Part shown: positions 1-10,508 of the stretch, in pieces
Layout of the letters: every line of letters starts with the position of its first letter
How positions within the stretch are numbered: position 1 is the first letter of the stretch
Origin: Hysterangium stoloniferum
Taxonomy: Eukaryota; Basidiomycota; Agaricomycetes; Hysterangiales; Hysterangiaceae
DNA length: 64,000 nt
Direction of reading: 5' to 3'
NCBI GenBank assembly: GCA_015178975.1
Contig: WHVD01000012.1
Coordinates: 248,001-312,000, forward strand
Position numbers and translations under genes: made by a program
Notes under the pieces: model-generated
Told to the model about the DNA's origin: nothing
The model's input: only the letters and a program-made list of their open reading frames with translations
Database searches by the model: none

Positions 1-1215
1 GAGAACTCCCTCGAGTCCGGATTTTAGATTCATCTTACTGTGACTCGTGCAGCACAGCCTTTGTGCACCATGACTTGGGCATTATATCAGATAATGGGAT
101 TCACAATAATGAAGAAGTAAGTTTTGATTGCTTATCCTGAAAATTGCAAAACCATTGTGTCCTGTGCCCGCGAGTGGGGATGTTGGTGTCCATGAAAATG
201 ATGAGGTGTTCCACACACCGCCACAGTTGTTGCAGTATAAATGGAGGAGTGTAGGCCCATATGAGATGGGTATATGTATTCTGGACCAGACTTGAACATT
301 TGGGTTGGTGGTATTCAATGGTGGGGTCAATGCTGTTACAGAGTGAGTTTTCATGTTGGTGTTCAAATAAATGGCATGGCCTCATCACTCAGTGTACTTA
401 GCATCTGTACATTCCCATCCCCTAACTGCAAACACCCTCCCATCAACCTCGGACTCTTCGCAACTTGTTTAGTGACATACTGTGATGGACGGTGACAGTG
501 TTGGGTGGTGACAGTGGCAGTGGTGGCAATGATAGCAGGGATAATTGTGATGGGTGGTGATGGATGATGGTGGTGGTGGTTGGTGGTGGAATACGAGCGC
601 GTAGAAGTGCCCTGCTTTGCAGTGTATTAGTGAATGGAATTCAATGTATTTAATATTTTAATGAATTGGTTTGAAGAGTGATATGAGCTGGAATTATGTG
701 CAAAAATACACAAAAAGTGACACTGGTCCTACTTAGATTCAGTGTCTTAAATGCATCATCCAACAACCGCTCAACGGCTTTAAATCAGGGTTTGAACACT
801 GCTACAATGTGTTTCTCACCCTTAGAGGAAGTACCTAGAGTGCTTCATTGAAGGGCACACTTCTTACAGTGTGGAACATCGTTGGACTTCATGAAACAAG
901 TTGAAACTGCTGTCCCTTGACAGATCCTCGCAGTAGCGGCGCTGGCTGGCACCAAATATACTACTCGATTGCAAGAATGTATAGTATCAATTTAGCCTAG
1001 TAGTACTACAGTGATCAGTCGATTGGCATCAACGGTTAAAGAATTACTATTGAAATCACGACAGCTTCAGTCATTTCCTGCAGTGGTTTACTGTGCAGCA
1101 AGGCCTTCAAGTCTCCCACCAGAGGTTTCCTCACACCCCTCTGCGGAATGGACGGGGATTTCTCCTTCACAGCGTCCCTGCGAAATAATGAAGGTTGGAT
1201 TGACATCTGGGTCCT
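1..1215 (-). repeat. F1 dispersed repeat, 3'-flank copy (inverted)
   Basis: The reverse complement matches the 3' flank of the F1 repeat at about 22.99-24.19 kb and, for part of its length, 43.86-45.36 kb. Landmarks shared with those copies include the stretch ending GGACTCGAG at the left edge, a block on a GGTGG/GATGG theme at 480-600 (its reverse complement lies near 23.46-23.56 kb), and the segment at 1090-1160 that reappears inverted at about 43.91-43.98 kb. Open frames here, such as the minus frame at 82-366, have a homologue at 23709-24002, but they differ by indels and resemble no known protein, so I treat them as repeat sequence and not genes. Confidence 0.8.
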
Positions 1216-1277
1216 GGCGGGTATTCTGGTTAACTGAAATTGGTGTATCTAGAGCATGGGTGCATATAGGTTGGTGC

Positions 1278-1613
1278 CTAGAGTCCCGCGGGAGTTCTGG
1301 TCATAACACCTGATGTCTCTCTGCCCACTGTAGCTTCCCCCCCTGTGAGATTGTCCCAGAAAAGGCATTTCTTATTCACCACATGTTTTAGGCCAGCCTT
1401 GTGTAAGGTGTGACAAACAGTTTGGGAGGAGAGGGACTTATTTGTGACATCCTTGGTAACTTGCACTACATTATCAGCTTTCTGCCTGCAAATGAGATGC
1501 CTAGCATAGCTAATATCAGCAGATGTAAGCTTAGTTGGATGACCAGCAGAGGACTTGAAAGCCTCAGGACAGTATTTAGAGTGCATTTTTTGAGATAGTT
1601 CCATTACTAACAC
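1278..1613 (-). pseudogene. Tc1/mariner transposase N-terminal relic (HTH region)
   Basis: The minus-strand translation carries the helix-turn-helix region seen in fungal Tc1/mariner transposases. It has a GHPTKLTSADISYARHLI stretch (compare the usual GRPxKLT...RxIxR), then a second helical segment with VCHTLHKAGLK. The DDE catalytic core that should follow is absent; the frame runs into the F1 repeat at about 1.2 kb. It is therefore a truncated fragment of an old insertion. No terminal inverted repeat or target TA pair could be placed confidently. Confidence 0.6.
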
Positions 1614-2569
1614 CAGTGGTCTGATGAATAGTGCCCAAAGACATTAGAGAGGAGCAGAGTAATGATGTGTTCATGTATAGCAGAGAGAATAGTGTGCATA
1701 GTGAATTGTGGGGACAAGCGTGCTAAAAGGCCTTGTATTTATACTTGAACATGAACAAAGCATGTGACTTTGGGGTTTAGGGTTTAGGGTGTGGAAGCAG
1801 AGTCATATGATCATGAATATTTTTAGACTACTTCTTTGCTATGTGAATCCTGGCAACAAAACTGTTCACATGTAAAAGCTTCATTAATCCTATTATTACA
1901 TGGCCATAAATGGACATATGAAATGATGACTATGTAATCAACATTTAGTGATGTTAGAGCTTCTTTCATAATTTATTCAGAATCTGTGGAATTTTTTAAA
2001 CCAGTGTTAAAGAGTCTTTTCAAAATAAAGACACATGCAAACAGTTTTGTTGCCTACTGTATATCTGAGGTCAATTTATGAATCTTTCTCTATAATAAAG
2101 GTTTTCCCCCAATGGTTGGGTGTTAATATGATTGCCATTTCTATTCTGAATGAAGGATCTTTGGGAAATATTAAAATATGGACATCTTCACAGACAATTC
2201 AAGTCTCTCCAAGGGCCACAACTGCTCCAGTCTCTATTGGGTGGGACCTGTTTTTGGCATCTGAACAAATGCAGGTCAGTCAATATTTAGCTTCACCTAA
2301 TAGTACCAATTAACTATACATTTAGATATATACAATCCTCCTGTCAGGGCCCTGAATATTTTTCATGTTTTTTATCTCAGCTTAAATTTGTGTTTATTTT
2401 AATTTAGTTTATTTTATCATGCATCAAACAACATATGATATACATGTGTCAGAATATTAAGTTTTTTTAGTTTTTTCCTTAGTATAAATACCTCAGGATG
2501 TACATATATGTATAACTAGACCCCAGTTTCAATCTCTTAGGATTTCCACTAAACACAAGTGTGATATTC
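1614..2569. other. AT-rich non-coding stretch
   Basis: No gene is recognised. A short telomere-like run (GGGTTTAGGGTTTAGGG) lies at about 1773-1789. An open frame at 2035-2313 (92 codons) has no recognisable motif and looks random. Confidence 0.4.
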
Positions 2570-2775
2570 TTAAGTCATTAGAACCTCTCTTCCTTTACTC
2601 CTTATCCTTGTCTTATCTCTTGTTTCCTCTTTGTGTTTGGGTAGCCTTGTTAGTGTTGCTCTAAGAGAAGATTGAAACTCTCTTAACAAATCTACCATCT
2701 CTCTCTCTCTCAATATGCAACTCCTCACATCCAATTCCCCTTTCCTCCACCTTATCAACCTCTCAGGCTCTGTGG
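2570..2775 (-). pseudogene. DDE transposase 5' fragment (truncated copy)
   Basis: The minus frame reads LIRWRKGELDVRSCILRE and onward to SLRATLTR, almost identical to the beginning of the transposase at 59.5 kb. After that point, near position 2648, the two copies diverge and this one reaches a stop. The catalytic domain is missing. A splice acceptor (TTGTTGACAG) just upstream is kept in both copies, which suggests an intron before this exon. This fragment lies head-to-head with the gypsy gag genes to its right. Confidence 0.7.
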
Positions 2776-3092
2776 ACTGTCAACAAATCTCCCCTATTGT
2801 GTGTGTGACCTTAGTAGATAGGAACATCAACTGTTGGGGCTGATCCTTGCACAAGGCAGCTCTCAGTTCTCCAGAAAATATCCAGGTAGTCATCCCTGTG
2901 ATTCTGGGAATAGGGCAGAGTGCTGACAACTGGGTGCTCAGTAGTTAGCTAGCTTCTTTTAGTTTACAATAGTTACAATAGTTAGACTAAGGACACTTTT
3001 GTAGCTAGTTTTCTTCTCCACACACACTCCTGAGGGAAGATCAGCACACATCCTACCCTGTTGGACCCCACCCCCTTTGTTTTACAGATACC

Positions 3093-3317
3093 ATGGATAA
3101 ACATACTCCTACCCTATCCACTTCAATCACCTCCATACCCCATACTCCTTCCATTGAAGAATTACGGCAGAAGATTATTTAGATGCAGCAGTTTCTGGAG
3201 AGTCCCTCACCACCACACACCTCATCAGCCAAAACTTTCAAAGTAGCCACTCCAGACTCCTTTAAGGGTTCACAGCAAAGGTCAGGCACTTTTGTCACTC
3301 AAATCTCCCTCTACTTT
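3093..3317 (+). pseudogene. Host gypsy gag, N-terminal part, interrupted
   Basis: An ATG at 3093 follows a possible acceptor (TTTTACAG). The frame has an in-frame stop near codon 30 and then continues with FKVATPDSFKGSQQRSGTF, typical of gag proteins of basidiomycete gypsy elements. It breaks off at 3317, where the chromovirus LTR begins, and resumes at 9466 after the insertion. The interruption is bracketed by the 5-bp duplication ACTTT. The same N-terminus occurs inverted at about 58.96-59.18 kb. Confidence 0.75.
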
Positions 3318-3605
3318 TGTTACAACCCATTCTCGGATACCTCAATCTTCCATAATTATCCATGACTTCTGACCCAACTTCCATCCATGGAATGTTTCTA
3401 GTTCCTGTGCTTCTGAATCTGATCCTTGTTCCACACTTGGTAACTTGTCTGCTGACAAGTATTCATTCATTTGCTTGTTGTATTCCTGTTTCAGAATATC
3501 TCCCTAATCTGTCTTATTGTGATCTTAGTTTGTAGTACAATAATGAAAGGACTTGTATTAGTTTCCATGAATTTGTACTTTACCATAGATCTGATATCAA
3601 CTTAG
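3318..3605 (+). repeat. 5' LTR, 3'-truncated
   Basis: It matches the left 290 bases of the 3' LTR at 8944-9465 and, reversed, of the LTR at 58442-58958. After CTTAG at 3601-3605 the sequence jumps to gag leader sequence. In the inverted copy at 58.4 kb the remaining 230 bases of LTR are still present, so this copy has lost the LTR 3' part by deletion. Confidence 0.85.
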
Positions 3606-3661
3606 CATCTCAATCCTGCAACTAGAATGCAAAGGAAGGACCATCCCAACTTCAATCCCTG

Positions 3662-4740
3662 TTGCAACTGTATACCATTCAACCTGAAACCCCAGCTCAG
3701 TCCACAACATCAGCTTCTGTCAAAGAGGTCATTGAGGTAGTGAAAGATCCCAACACTTCTGAAGTTTCTGACAACAATGATGAGGAAGATCAGCTGGACA
3801 AATCAAAAAAGAAAACTACCAATGATCTGACTGAAATGTTGTTCATCAATTCCATTTCAAAATTTGCTGACTATTTGAAATCTGCTGAGGAAAGCAAAGA
3901 ATATTCCTATACTGGAGTTAAAGAACCCAAACCATTTACTGGCAAGGATCTGAAAAAATTGAAGAATTTCCTTCTCCAATGCCATTTCAGTTTCTGTGAT
4001 TGACCCACTGCATTTAAATCCAACAGTTGAGAAGTCAACTTTACACTCTCATATCTTAAGGTTACCACCAGGATTGGTTTAAACCCAGAATTTCTGGAAT
4101 ATCTGATGAGACACCTGTATGGCTTGATGACTGGGACACATTTGTTGAAGAACTGGAAACTAACTTTAGACCTTACAATCAATCTAGCAAAGCAGAAAAT
4201 GAACTAATGACACTCAAGATGAAGGACAATCAATGAGTTTCCAATTATCTCCTCAAGTTCAATACCATCATTGCACACTGTGGATGGGATGATTCCACCC
4301 TCAGGCACCATTTCTATATGGGTCTTCCATCATGCCTAAAAGACAACATCTGCAAAGAAGGAAATCTGAAAATTCTCCAACTCATGCAGATGAAAGCTCA
4401 GACATCTGATGCTCACTATTGGGAACAAAAAGCAGAAATTTTGCAAGAAAATCTGATGGAACATTCTCAAAGCAATAAGGCATCAACTAGCAAGTCTTCC
4501 AGCAATAACTCTGGCAATAACACCAGCAACTCTGGCAACAATACTGGCAAATCAAATTCTGATCAGAAGAAAGACAAGAAATCCAACAAGGAAAAACAGT
4601 CAACTTCTGATAAACCCCACATTTCCCATTTGCTGGGTCCCAATGGTAAACTCACTCTGAAGCAGAACAATATGCATAGATAATGACCTCTGCCCTTTCT
4701 GTGGGAAAGGCAGACACAAGGTTTCCAACTGCACCATTAA
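3662..4740 (+). pseudogene. gag (Ty3/gypsy) with zinc knuckle
   Basis: Gag-like structural protein. The first frame (3662-4003) has an acidic/Ser-Thr region followed by PKPFTGKDLKKLKNFLLQC, the usual start of the gag domain. The middle (4004-4317) shifts frame, and 4318-4683 gives the end of the gag domain plus an Asn/Ser/Lys-rich linker. A further frame shift leads to a CCHC knuckle at about 4691-4732 (CPFCGKGRHKVSNC). At least two frameshifts and several stops are present. Homologous copies lie inverted at 57.9-58.4 kb and, for the later part, at 63567-64000. Confidence 0.8.
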
Positions 4741-4839
4741 GTCATACTCTTCCAAGGTTTGCATGGCAACTTCCACTACAACTTCAGCATCAAAGGAAAA
4801 CCCCACCATGGAGTTGAAAAAAGAGGAAGCGACCCTCTG

Positions 4840-5165
4840 GAATCTGCATGGACAGAGGGTTGCATTGACTTGGATTGTAAGTATAGGTAGTAGCTAGACT
4901 ATATAAACTAGTAGATTATTGTATTATATATTTAGAGATATAGAATGGCATATCAAGCCTACAATTAGACAATAAACCAGATGTCAAACTGATTCCGAAC
5001 AAGGGGCAGACTGAACCAGATGTCAGACAGGTAAAGACAGATTGGGAACAAGGAGTCCAAAATGTCCAGGTGGAGTTCAGTGACTCATTCATGTGATATA
5101 GAGAATCAGATATCTATAGGATGGGTTCCAGGACCTGGCAGGTTTCCTGGTCCTAACAAATGGTA
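4840..5165. other. Non-coding insert replacing protease and most of RT
   Basis: Between the gag zinc knuckle and the RT thumb, where protease and the RT fingers/palm should be encoded, there are only about 320 AT-rich bases with no open frame. The segment ends GGTCCTAACA, similar to LTR 3' ends elsewhere in the window (TATCCTAACA at 12.52 kb), so an LTR fragment is possible but not shown. Confidence 0.45.
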
Positions 5166-5182
5166 AAAAATTCTATTTTGAT

Positions 5183-7437
5183 GTGGACTCTATTGAATAC
5201 TTAGGTTTCATTATCAGACACAATGGTCTCCATATTGATGAAACTAAAGGTCAAGTTGTCTGTGATTGGTCCAAACCATGGAAAGTCAAGGGTATTCAGT
5301 CCTTCCTAGGCTGCACAAATTTCTATCATCAATTTATTCAGAACTATTCAGATATTACAATACCACTCACTTGACTTACCTGTAAATCTCAACCGTGGGC
5401 TTTGATGAAAAATGCCATTCTACTTTTCAGACCACTTCTCTGATTCTTTCTCATTGGAAACCTGATGTTCTGATTATTGTAGAAACCAATGCTTTGGACT
5501 ATGCAATTGCCACAATTCTTTCCAGCCAAGATTCTGATGGTGAAATTCACCTGGTCACATTCCTTTCCCAAACACTTTCAATTTATGAACTCAATTACAA
5601 TGTTCATGATAAGGAACTGTTGGCAATCTTTGAGGCTTTGAAACATTGGCAGCACTATCTCAAAGGTACAATTCCAGTTGACATTGTTACCGATCACAGG
5701 AATTTGGAATGTTTTTCATCTGCTAAGCTTTTGACCCATGGGCAGGCTTGATGGTCTGAATTTCTTTCCATTTTCAACATGGTATCCATTTCTGACCTGG
5801 ATGTCTGGTGGAAAACCAGATTCCATGACTTGACAATGGGATATCTATCCTAAAGAGGGAGAAAGTAACTACATACGCTGTTGTTGACCTGCACAATATG
5901 AAACTGGTTTTTACGACACAACAACTTTCCACATCTATCCAAGTGACTTCTCTCTACCATCCAATTAGATGTAGTGTTATGATTATGGACATTGAGCAAT
6001 TACATCAAGATATACTTTCCACAGTTACTTCTGACCTGGCTCTCAAGTCACACATAGAAGTTCCTGAAGCTCCTGATCAACCTCAGTGGTCCAAAGACTC
6101 TCAAAGCTTCATCCATCTCGATGGATGTATCTACATTCCAGCTTCCAACAATCTCTGACTCTGTGTACTTCAGTACAAACCCAGACATTATGGTATTAAC
6201 AATACTCTGTATTAATCTGAAGAGAATACACTTGGCCCAACCTCTGAGATTTAGTAACCCCATTCTGTAAGTCATGTACCACCTGCTTATACTCCAAATC
6301 CCAGAGACATAAGCTGTATAGCCTTCTCAAGCAACTTCTGATACCAGAAAAATCCTGGAATTCAATTTCCATGGATTTCATCGAACAACTTCCATCTTCT
6401 GAAGGCTATACATCCATTCTTGTTTTTCTAGACCAATTCTCAAAAAAAGGAATTTTCATACACACTCATGATACAATCATGTCCTTGCAACTAGCAGAAC
6501 GTTTCATCATTCATGTATTTTCCAAACATGGTGCTCCATCTCATGTTACTTCCAATCAAGGTTCCAAGTTCATTTCCCATTTCTGTAAGGCTCTTGGAAA
6601 AGCTCTTGATATGAAATTACTCTTCACCTTGGGATATCATCAAGAATGTGATGGACAAATGGAACATGTCAACCAAACCCTGGAACAATACCTCCACATT
6701 TATTGCAACTATCAAATTCTTCTGCTTATGGAATGTGCCTACAATAGCTCCCCAAATGCCACTACTGGCATCTCTCATTTTTTCACCAATAAGGGATACA
6801 ATCCTAATCTCACAGTACATCCCAAAGAGATCTTGCATCCACTCATGCTCAAGAATTTGTTACTGACCTCAATGAGTTACACCAGGAACTTCAAAAAGCT
6901 ATTTCTTCTGCCCAGGAACATCATAAATGTGGATAAAAACAGAATCCCGCTTCCTAACTTCAAGATTGGAGACCAGGTTTTTGTTAAAAGCTCAATTCTT
7001 TCCAACTACCCAACCTTCCAAAAAGCTTGCTGAGAAATTCTTAGGTCCTTTTGAGATCATAGGACAAGCTGGCTCACTTTCCTTGACTCTCTGACTTCCC
7101 AATAGTATGCAAGTAGTTCATCCTGTTTTCCACATTTCCACATTAGAGACTTGTGTTCCTAGCAACATCCCAGAATGTATTCAACCTCAGCCTCCTCTGG
7201 TCATCATTGATGGAGAACCCAAATTTGAAGTTTCCAAGATTTTGGATTCTATAATCAACGATCACTGATGTACTTGTAAATTGCTTTATTTAGTCAAATG
7301 GGCAGGCTATGAAGGTACTGATGAAGAAAATTCATGGATATTGGCTATGGAACTTGGAAATGCTATGGAAATTGTAACCAATTTCCATGCCACTTATCCT
7401 AGTAAACCCAGACCTTTGTCAGCACTCTGATTTTCCA
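5183..7437 (+). pseudogene. pol: RT thumb, RNase H, integrase, chromodomain
   Basis: The first piece carries the RT connection (EYLGFIIRHNGLHID and QSFLGCTNFYHQFIQNYSDI). RNase H follows at 5395-5751 (DVLIIVETNALDYAIA, HDKELLAIFEALKHWQHYL, VTDHRNLE). Integrase is at 6371-7033: MDFIEQLPSS and FLDQFSKKGIF carry the first catalytic Asp, the second is replaced in VTSNQGSKF (normally SDRG), and a QMEHVNQTLEQYL stretch holds the Glu. A chromodomain ends the protein at about 7225-7430 (SKILDSI, LYLVKWAGYEG, ENSWI), with one internal stop. Several stops, a lost catalytic Asp and missing protease/RT palm make it inactive. The chromodomain places it among the chromoviruses. Confidence 0.85.
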
Positions 7438-7563
7438 TTCCCTGTCTGTCTGTCTAGTTTCTGACCATTTTTGATCATCTCCAACACTTCCAATACTACT
7501 CTCTTTCAGATTTCAAGTCACACAAAAACACCTTTTTGTGAAAGTCAATTAATTAAAAAATAA

Positions 7564-8700
7564 AGATACAATCATTCAATGTTTCCAGTACTCCAAATTC
7601 CTCTGCCTCAACTCCCATCTCATTGGCATTCTCTGTCCCAATTTCCACTCCCTCCACCATTTCCTGCACCTCCTCATCTTCACTTTCTGGCTTTTCTTCC
7701 AACACCCACCTCTTTTCAACCATATTCACCAACAGACCATTTGGCTTGTCTTTTTCCTTATCAGCATACCTTTCGGAAGCAATTATTATGCTGATACTGA
7801 CATTACCTTTTTGAAGAATTCATTTTCTCTCTGGAAGTTCTGATTCAGCATCTGGATTCCCCTTTCTTGGATGTTGTTATGGCATTCTAAGGTCTCACAG
7901 GTCTTCATCAACTCCATCCCAATAAATACCATCAAATTGATGGTATCTTTGAGGATCTGATACTGGTGTCATCATCCACACTCAGCCTATGGTTTCTGTA
8001 AGCTTGGTTGTGTCCATAGATTTGGTGGTGTCCGAGTTTTCCACAATCACTATTTTTCCCACCTTTTCAACCTTCTGACCCCTTTTGCCTTTTGGAGTCT
8101 GCTTCACAACAATAGTGCATGGAATTTTGTTTACCACACATGGAAAACAAGTTCCACCCCATTTTATCTTCTCTTTCCAAGAAGTAATGCCCCAGTCCAC
8201 ACATCACTGGAACAGAACTTCATGGGCAGTCTCCATATATTATGGAGCCCTGGTCATTTGTTTCTGTTTCAGATATTAGCCATATTTCCAGAACTCTTAC
8301 AAAACAACTCACTTTTGGGCTCAAAGGGCCAGTCTTGTCCTCTTCATCCACTTCATTGGCTTTCCACTGTTGTTTTTCTGTTATTGAAGACATGGAACTT
8401 TACCAGTTCACTTACCTTTCCATCCTGCTTCTCTCCTAGCCTCTGCTCTTCTGCCTCAGCAATCTGCCATTTCTTCTCCACCTCATCCTGCAACCTCAGA
8501 TCTTCCACCACTTTCCACAACCACTCTTTCCTTTTCTCCACTGCCTCTTTCTCCACCTTAATCCACTCCAACTTGTGTTTATCCACTTCTTCTGCCTCTT
8601 TCAACTCCTACATCAATTCCCTCTCCTCCTCCTCTTGTTGTCACCTTACCTCCTCCATCATCTATTGTTTTCATTGAAGTTCTTCAACTTTTGACATCTT
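7564..8700 (-). pseudogene. Antisense accessory ORF inside the chromovirus
   Basis: Between the end of pol and the 3' LTR, the minus strand holds a broken coding region. From its 5' end: a Glu/Lys/Gln-rich coiled coil (8353-8604, for example KEAEEVDKHKLEWIKVEKEA), a short Cys-containing basic segment (7982-8200, GGTCFPCVVNKIPC then KGKRGQKVEK), a helical stretch in another frame (ELMKTCETLECHNNIQ), and an acidic tail free of stops at about 7564-7806 (EEKPESEDEEVQEMVEG, ending EEFGVLET). Coiled coil, Cys cluster and acidic tail in that order suggest a protein with DNA- or RNA-binding potential. I do not recognise a named family. Frameshifts and stops show that it is dead in this copy. Confidence 0.5.
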
Positions 8701-8943
8701 GGCAATTTTGGCAATTTTGGCTTCTGAATCTTCCTGAGTGGTGGTAAACAAAGGATAATGGCAAGTTGTGGTTAAAGAAAGAAAAATCACTAATCAAATA
8801 TTTGGAAGTTTTTATACTCAGATCATCAGCTGAAATTCTCCACTTCCAAACATGTGTTTTTTCATAACACATAATGGATAACCGACAGTTCAATCCTCAG
8901 TACATAATTGCCTCTATGGGACTTTGGCCTAACAGGGTGGTAC

Positions 8944-9465
8944 TGTTACAACCCATTCTTGGATACCTCAATGTTCTGTAATTATCCGTAACTTCTGACC
9001 TGACTTCTGTCCATGGAATCTTTCTAGTTCCTGTACTTCCAAACCCAATCCTTGTTCTGCATTTGGTAACTTGTCCACTGACAAGTATTCATTCATTTGC
9101 TTGTTGTATTCCCATTCCAGAATATCTCCCTAATTCATCTTATTGTGATCTTAGTTTGTAGTACAATAATGAAAGAACTTATATTAGTTTCTGTGAATTT
9201 GTACTTTACCTTAGATCTGATATTGACTTAGTTTCTTATTCCTTCTCTCTTTCTGAGTGCTCAATATTCAGAACTCTTCAGAAATCTGAATATCCACATT
9301 CTTCCAGTGTGAATGCCACACCTCTGAAATTAAGGACATCCCAAGCATTTGCTTAGGGATGCAGCACATAAGCTGAAGCCAATGTCCTGACCCTATCTGG
9401 AAGTTCCCAAGTTCCCAGTTATTTTCCAATAGTTCTGGATTGAGTTCCCAACATGGCACTTAACA
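8944..9465 (+). repeat. 3' LTR of the chromovirus (522 bp)
   Basis: It begins TGTTACAACCC and ends GGCACTTAACA, and is followed at once by the target duplication ACTTT. It is full length when compared with the inverted LTR at 58442-58958. At about 9361-9387 it carries, on the minus strand, the stem-loop motif shared with other LTRs in the window. Confidence 0.88.
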
Positions 9466-9655
9466 ACTTTCATTGAAATGCATGATGACTCTGACAAGAT
9501 CATCTTTGCCATATCTTACATGAAAGGAGGCACTGCTGAACATTGGGGGCCAAACTCAAAGTAAAGGAGTATTCCACTAGAGGACTATTGACTTTACTTG
9601 GGATGATTTCCTAAAATAGTTAAAGCAGACACCCAGAGATCCCAACCCTACCAGC
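9466..9655 (+). pseudogene. Host gypsy gag, continuation after the insertion
   Basis: Directly after the chromovirus the interrupted gag resumes: TFIEMHDDSDKIIFAISYMK and then GGTAEHWGP, the canonical middle of basidiomycete gypsy gag domains. Several stops follow and coding character is lost by about 9650. Together with 3093-3317 this shows nested insertion into a pre-existing element. Confidence 0.72.
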
Positions 9656-9659
9656 ACAG

Positions 9660-9926
9660 CCAGATTGATGGTGGGGGGCAGCTTGGATAGATCTTATAGA
9701 TTGTGAGTTTAGATGATGAGGCAATGCTAGACATGATGAAGATGAAACTGACTAGGCTATGTGATGGGCGAGGCTGAGGTTGGTGCCAAAGTATATATGT
9801 GATTGAGTGAGTGTGACTGTGAGTGTGACTTGGAGTCCAGTCCTAACAGAATATCTGGGAATTGATGGGTTTCCAGAGGCAGGAATTATATTGGAATATT
9901 GAAATATCCAGGAATGGATTATAACA
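9660..9926 (+). repeat. LTR-like fragment
   Basis: The right end (about 9880-9926, GAAATATCCAGGAATGG then TATAACA) resembles the right end of the LTR at 13382-14274 (GAAATATCCGGGAACGG then GTAACA). It abuts the Helitron helicase fragment. The left limit is not clear. Confidence 0.45.
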
Positions 9927-10114
9927 CTATCAATCAGTCACAGAGGTAATCTTTAAAATTAGTTGTATTGGATCTGCACACTCCTGTGTTCACACATGGA
10001 CAGTTTTATGTTGGTGTTTCAAAAGGGAGAAATTGGGGAAGAGTGAAAATCCTACTCCATGACACTGATATGACTACAAATGTAGTGTTTAAGGATTTTC
10101 TTATTGAACCATGA
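9926..10114 (+). pseudogene. Helitron helicase C-terminal relic
   Basis: The frame reads TINQSQR, a stop, SLKLVVLDLHTPVFTHGQ, then FYVGVSKGRNWGRVKILL and TTNVVFKDFLIEP before a TGA at 10112-10114. This is the end of the superfamily-1 (Pif1-like) helicase of Helitron rolling-circle transposons, whose usual motifs are TINKSQGQS, GLDLRxPVFxHGQLYVALSR and TTNVVY. One internal stop and truncation at the LTR-like fragment mean only about 62 codons remain. No Rep domain or CTRR 3' end could be identified nearby. Confidence 0.78.
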
Positions 10115-10288
10115 GTAAAGTATTCAGCAAGGTTGCAAAAGGAGACTGATTTATGTGTTTTAGATGCAGTGAATTCACAAGAGTATATAATTGTATATAA
10201 TTATAAATAATTAATGAACTTTAATCACTTTAAAATAAGTTTCTCTGAGTTGGATCATGCATTGATAGATACTTAAAATTGTTGATAC

Positions 10289-10499
10289 AGTGGCTTCCAA
10301 AACTGTCCCAATGTTTTGGTAATTCTCAATAAATGCTTTATAACCTACCAAATAAATTTTCTAAAATAGTGAAGATATTCTCACATATACCTTAGCATAC
10401 TAGCTTTGATATACCCAAATACTATATAATATAGATGGATATTGGTGTCACATTGAATATCTAAAAATGACCAATCATTGGGACAGTTTTGCAACCACT
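10289..10499. repeat. Inverted repeat, Tc1-type terminal sequences
   Basis: The left arm at 10289-10319 starts with CAGTGGCTTCCAAAACTGTC, and the right arm at about 10470-10499 is its imperfect reverse complement, ending GCAACCAC. The right arm directly precedes the transposase stop side, so it is probably the 3' terminal repeat of the Tc1 element; the left arm may be a second element end. Confidence 0.5.
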
Positions 10500-10508
10500 C
10501 TTTTTGAA

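Larger units (their letters stand above)
2648..4137. repeat. Nested-TE block, copy 1 (inverted copy at 57.9-59.6 kb)
   Basis: The whole stretch (transposase start, spacer, host gag start, LTR, inserted gag) recurs in opposite orientation at about 57910-59634. Both copies share the exact junction where the LTR enters the host gag, so the block was duplicated after the insertion. Copy 1 has a deletion inside the LTR that copy 2 lacks. Confidence 0.85.
3318..9465 (+). mobile_element. Chromovirus (Ty3/gypsy) LTR retrotransposon, decayed
   Basis: The element runs from a TGTTACAACCC left end to a TTAACA right end, flanked by the perfect 5-bp target duplication ACTTT (3313-3317 and 9466-9470). In order it contains a deleted 5' LTR, gag, a non-coding insert replacing protease and most of RT, the RT thumb/RNase H, integrase, a chromodomain, an antisense accessory ORF and an intact-length 3' LTR. 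Multiple stops and frameshifts make it non-autonomous. It sits inside another gypsy gag. Confidence 0.88.

Noticed and set aside
274-495. Open frame of 73 codons at the left edge
   Set aside because: It lies in the inverted F1 3' flank, the other copies do not conserve the frame, and composition follows the repeat.
1773-1789. Telomere-like GGGTTTAGGGTTTAGGG
   Set aside because: Only about two units; too short to call an interstitial telomere or a chromosome end.
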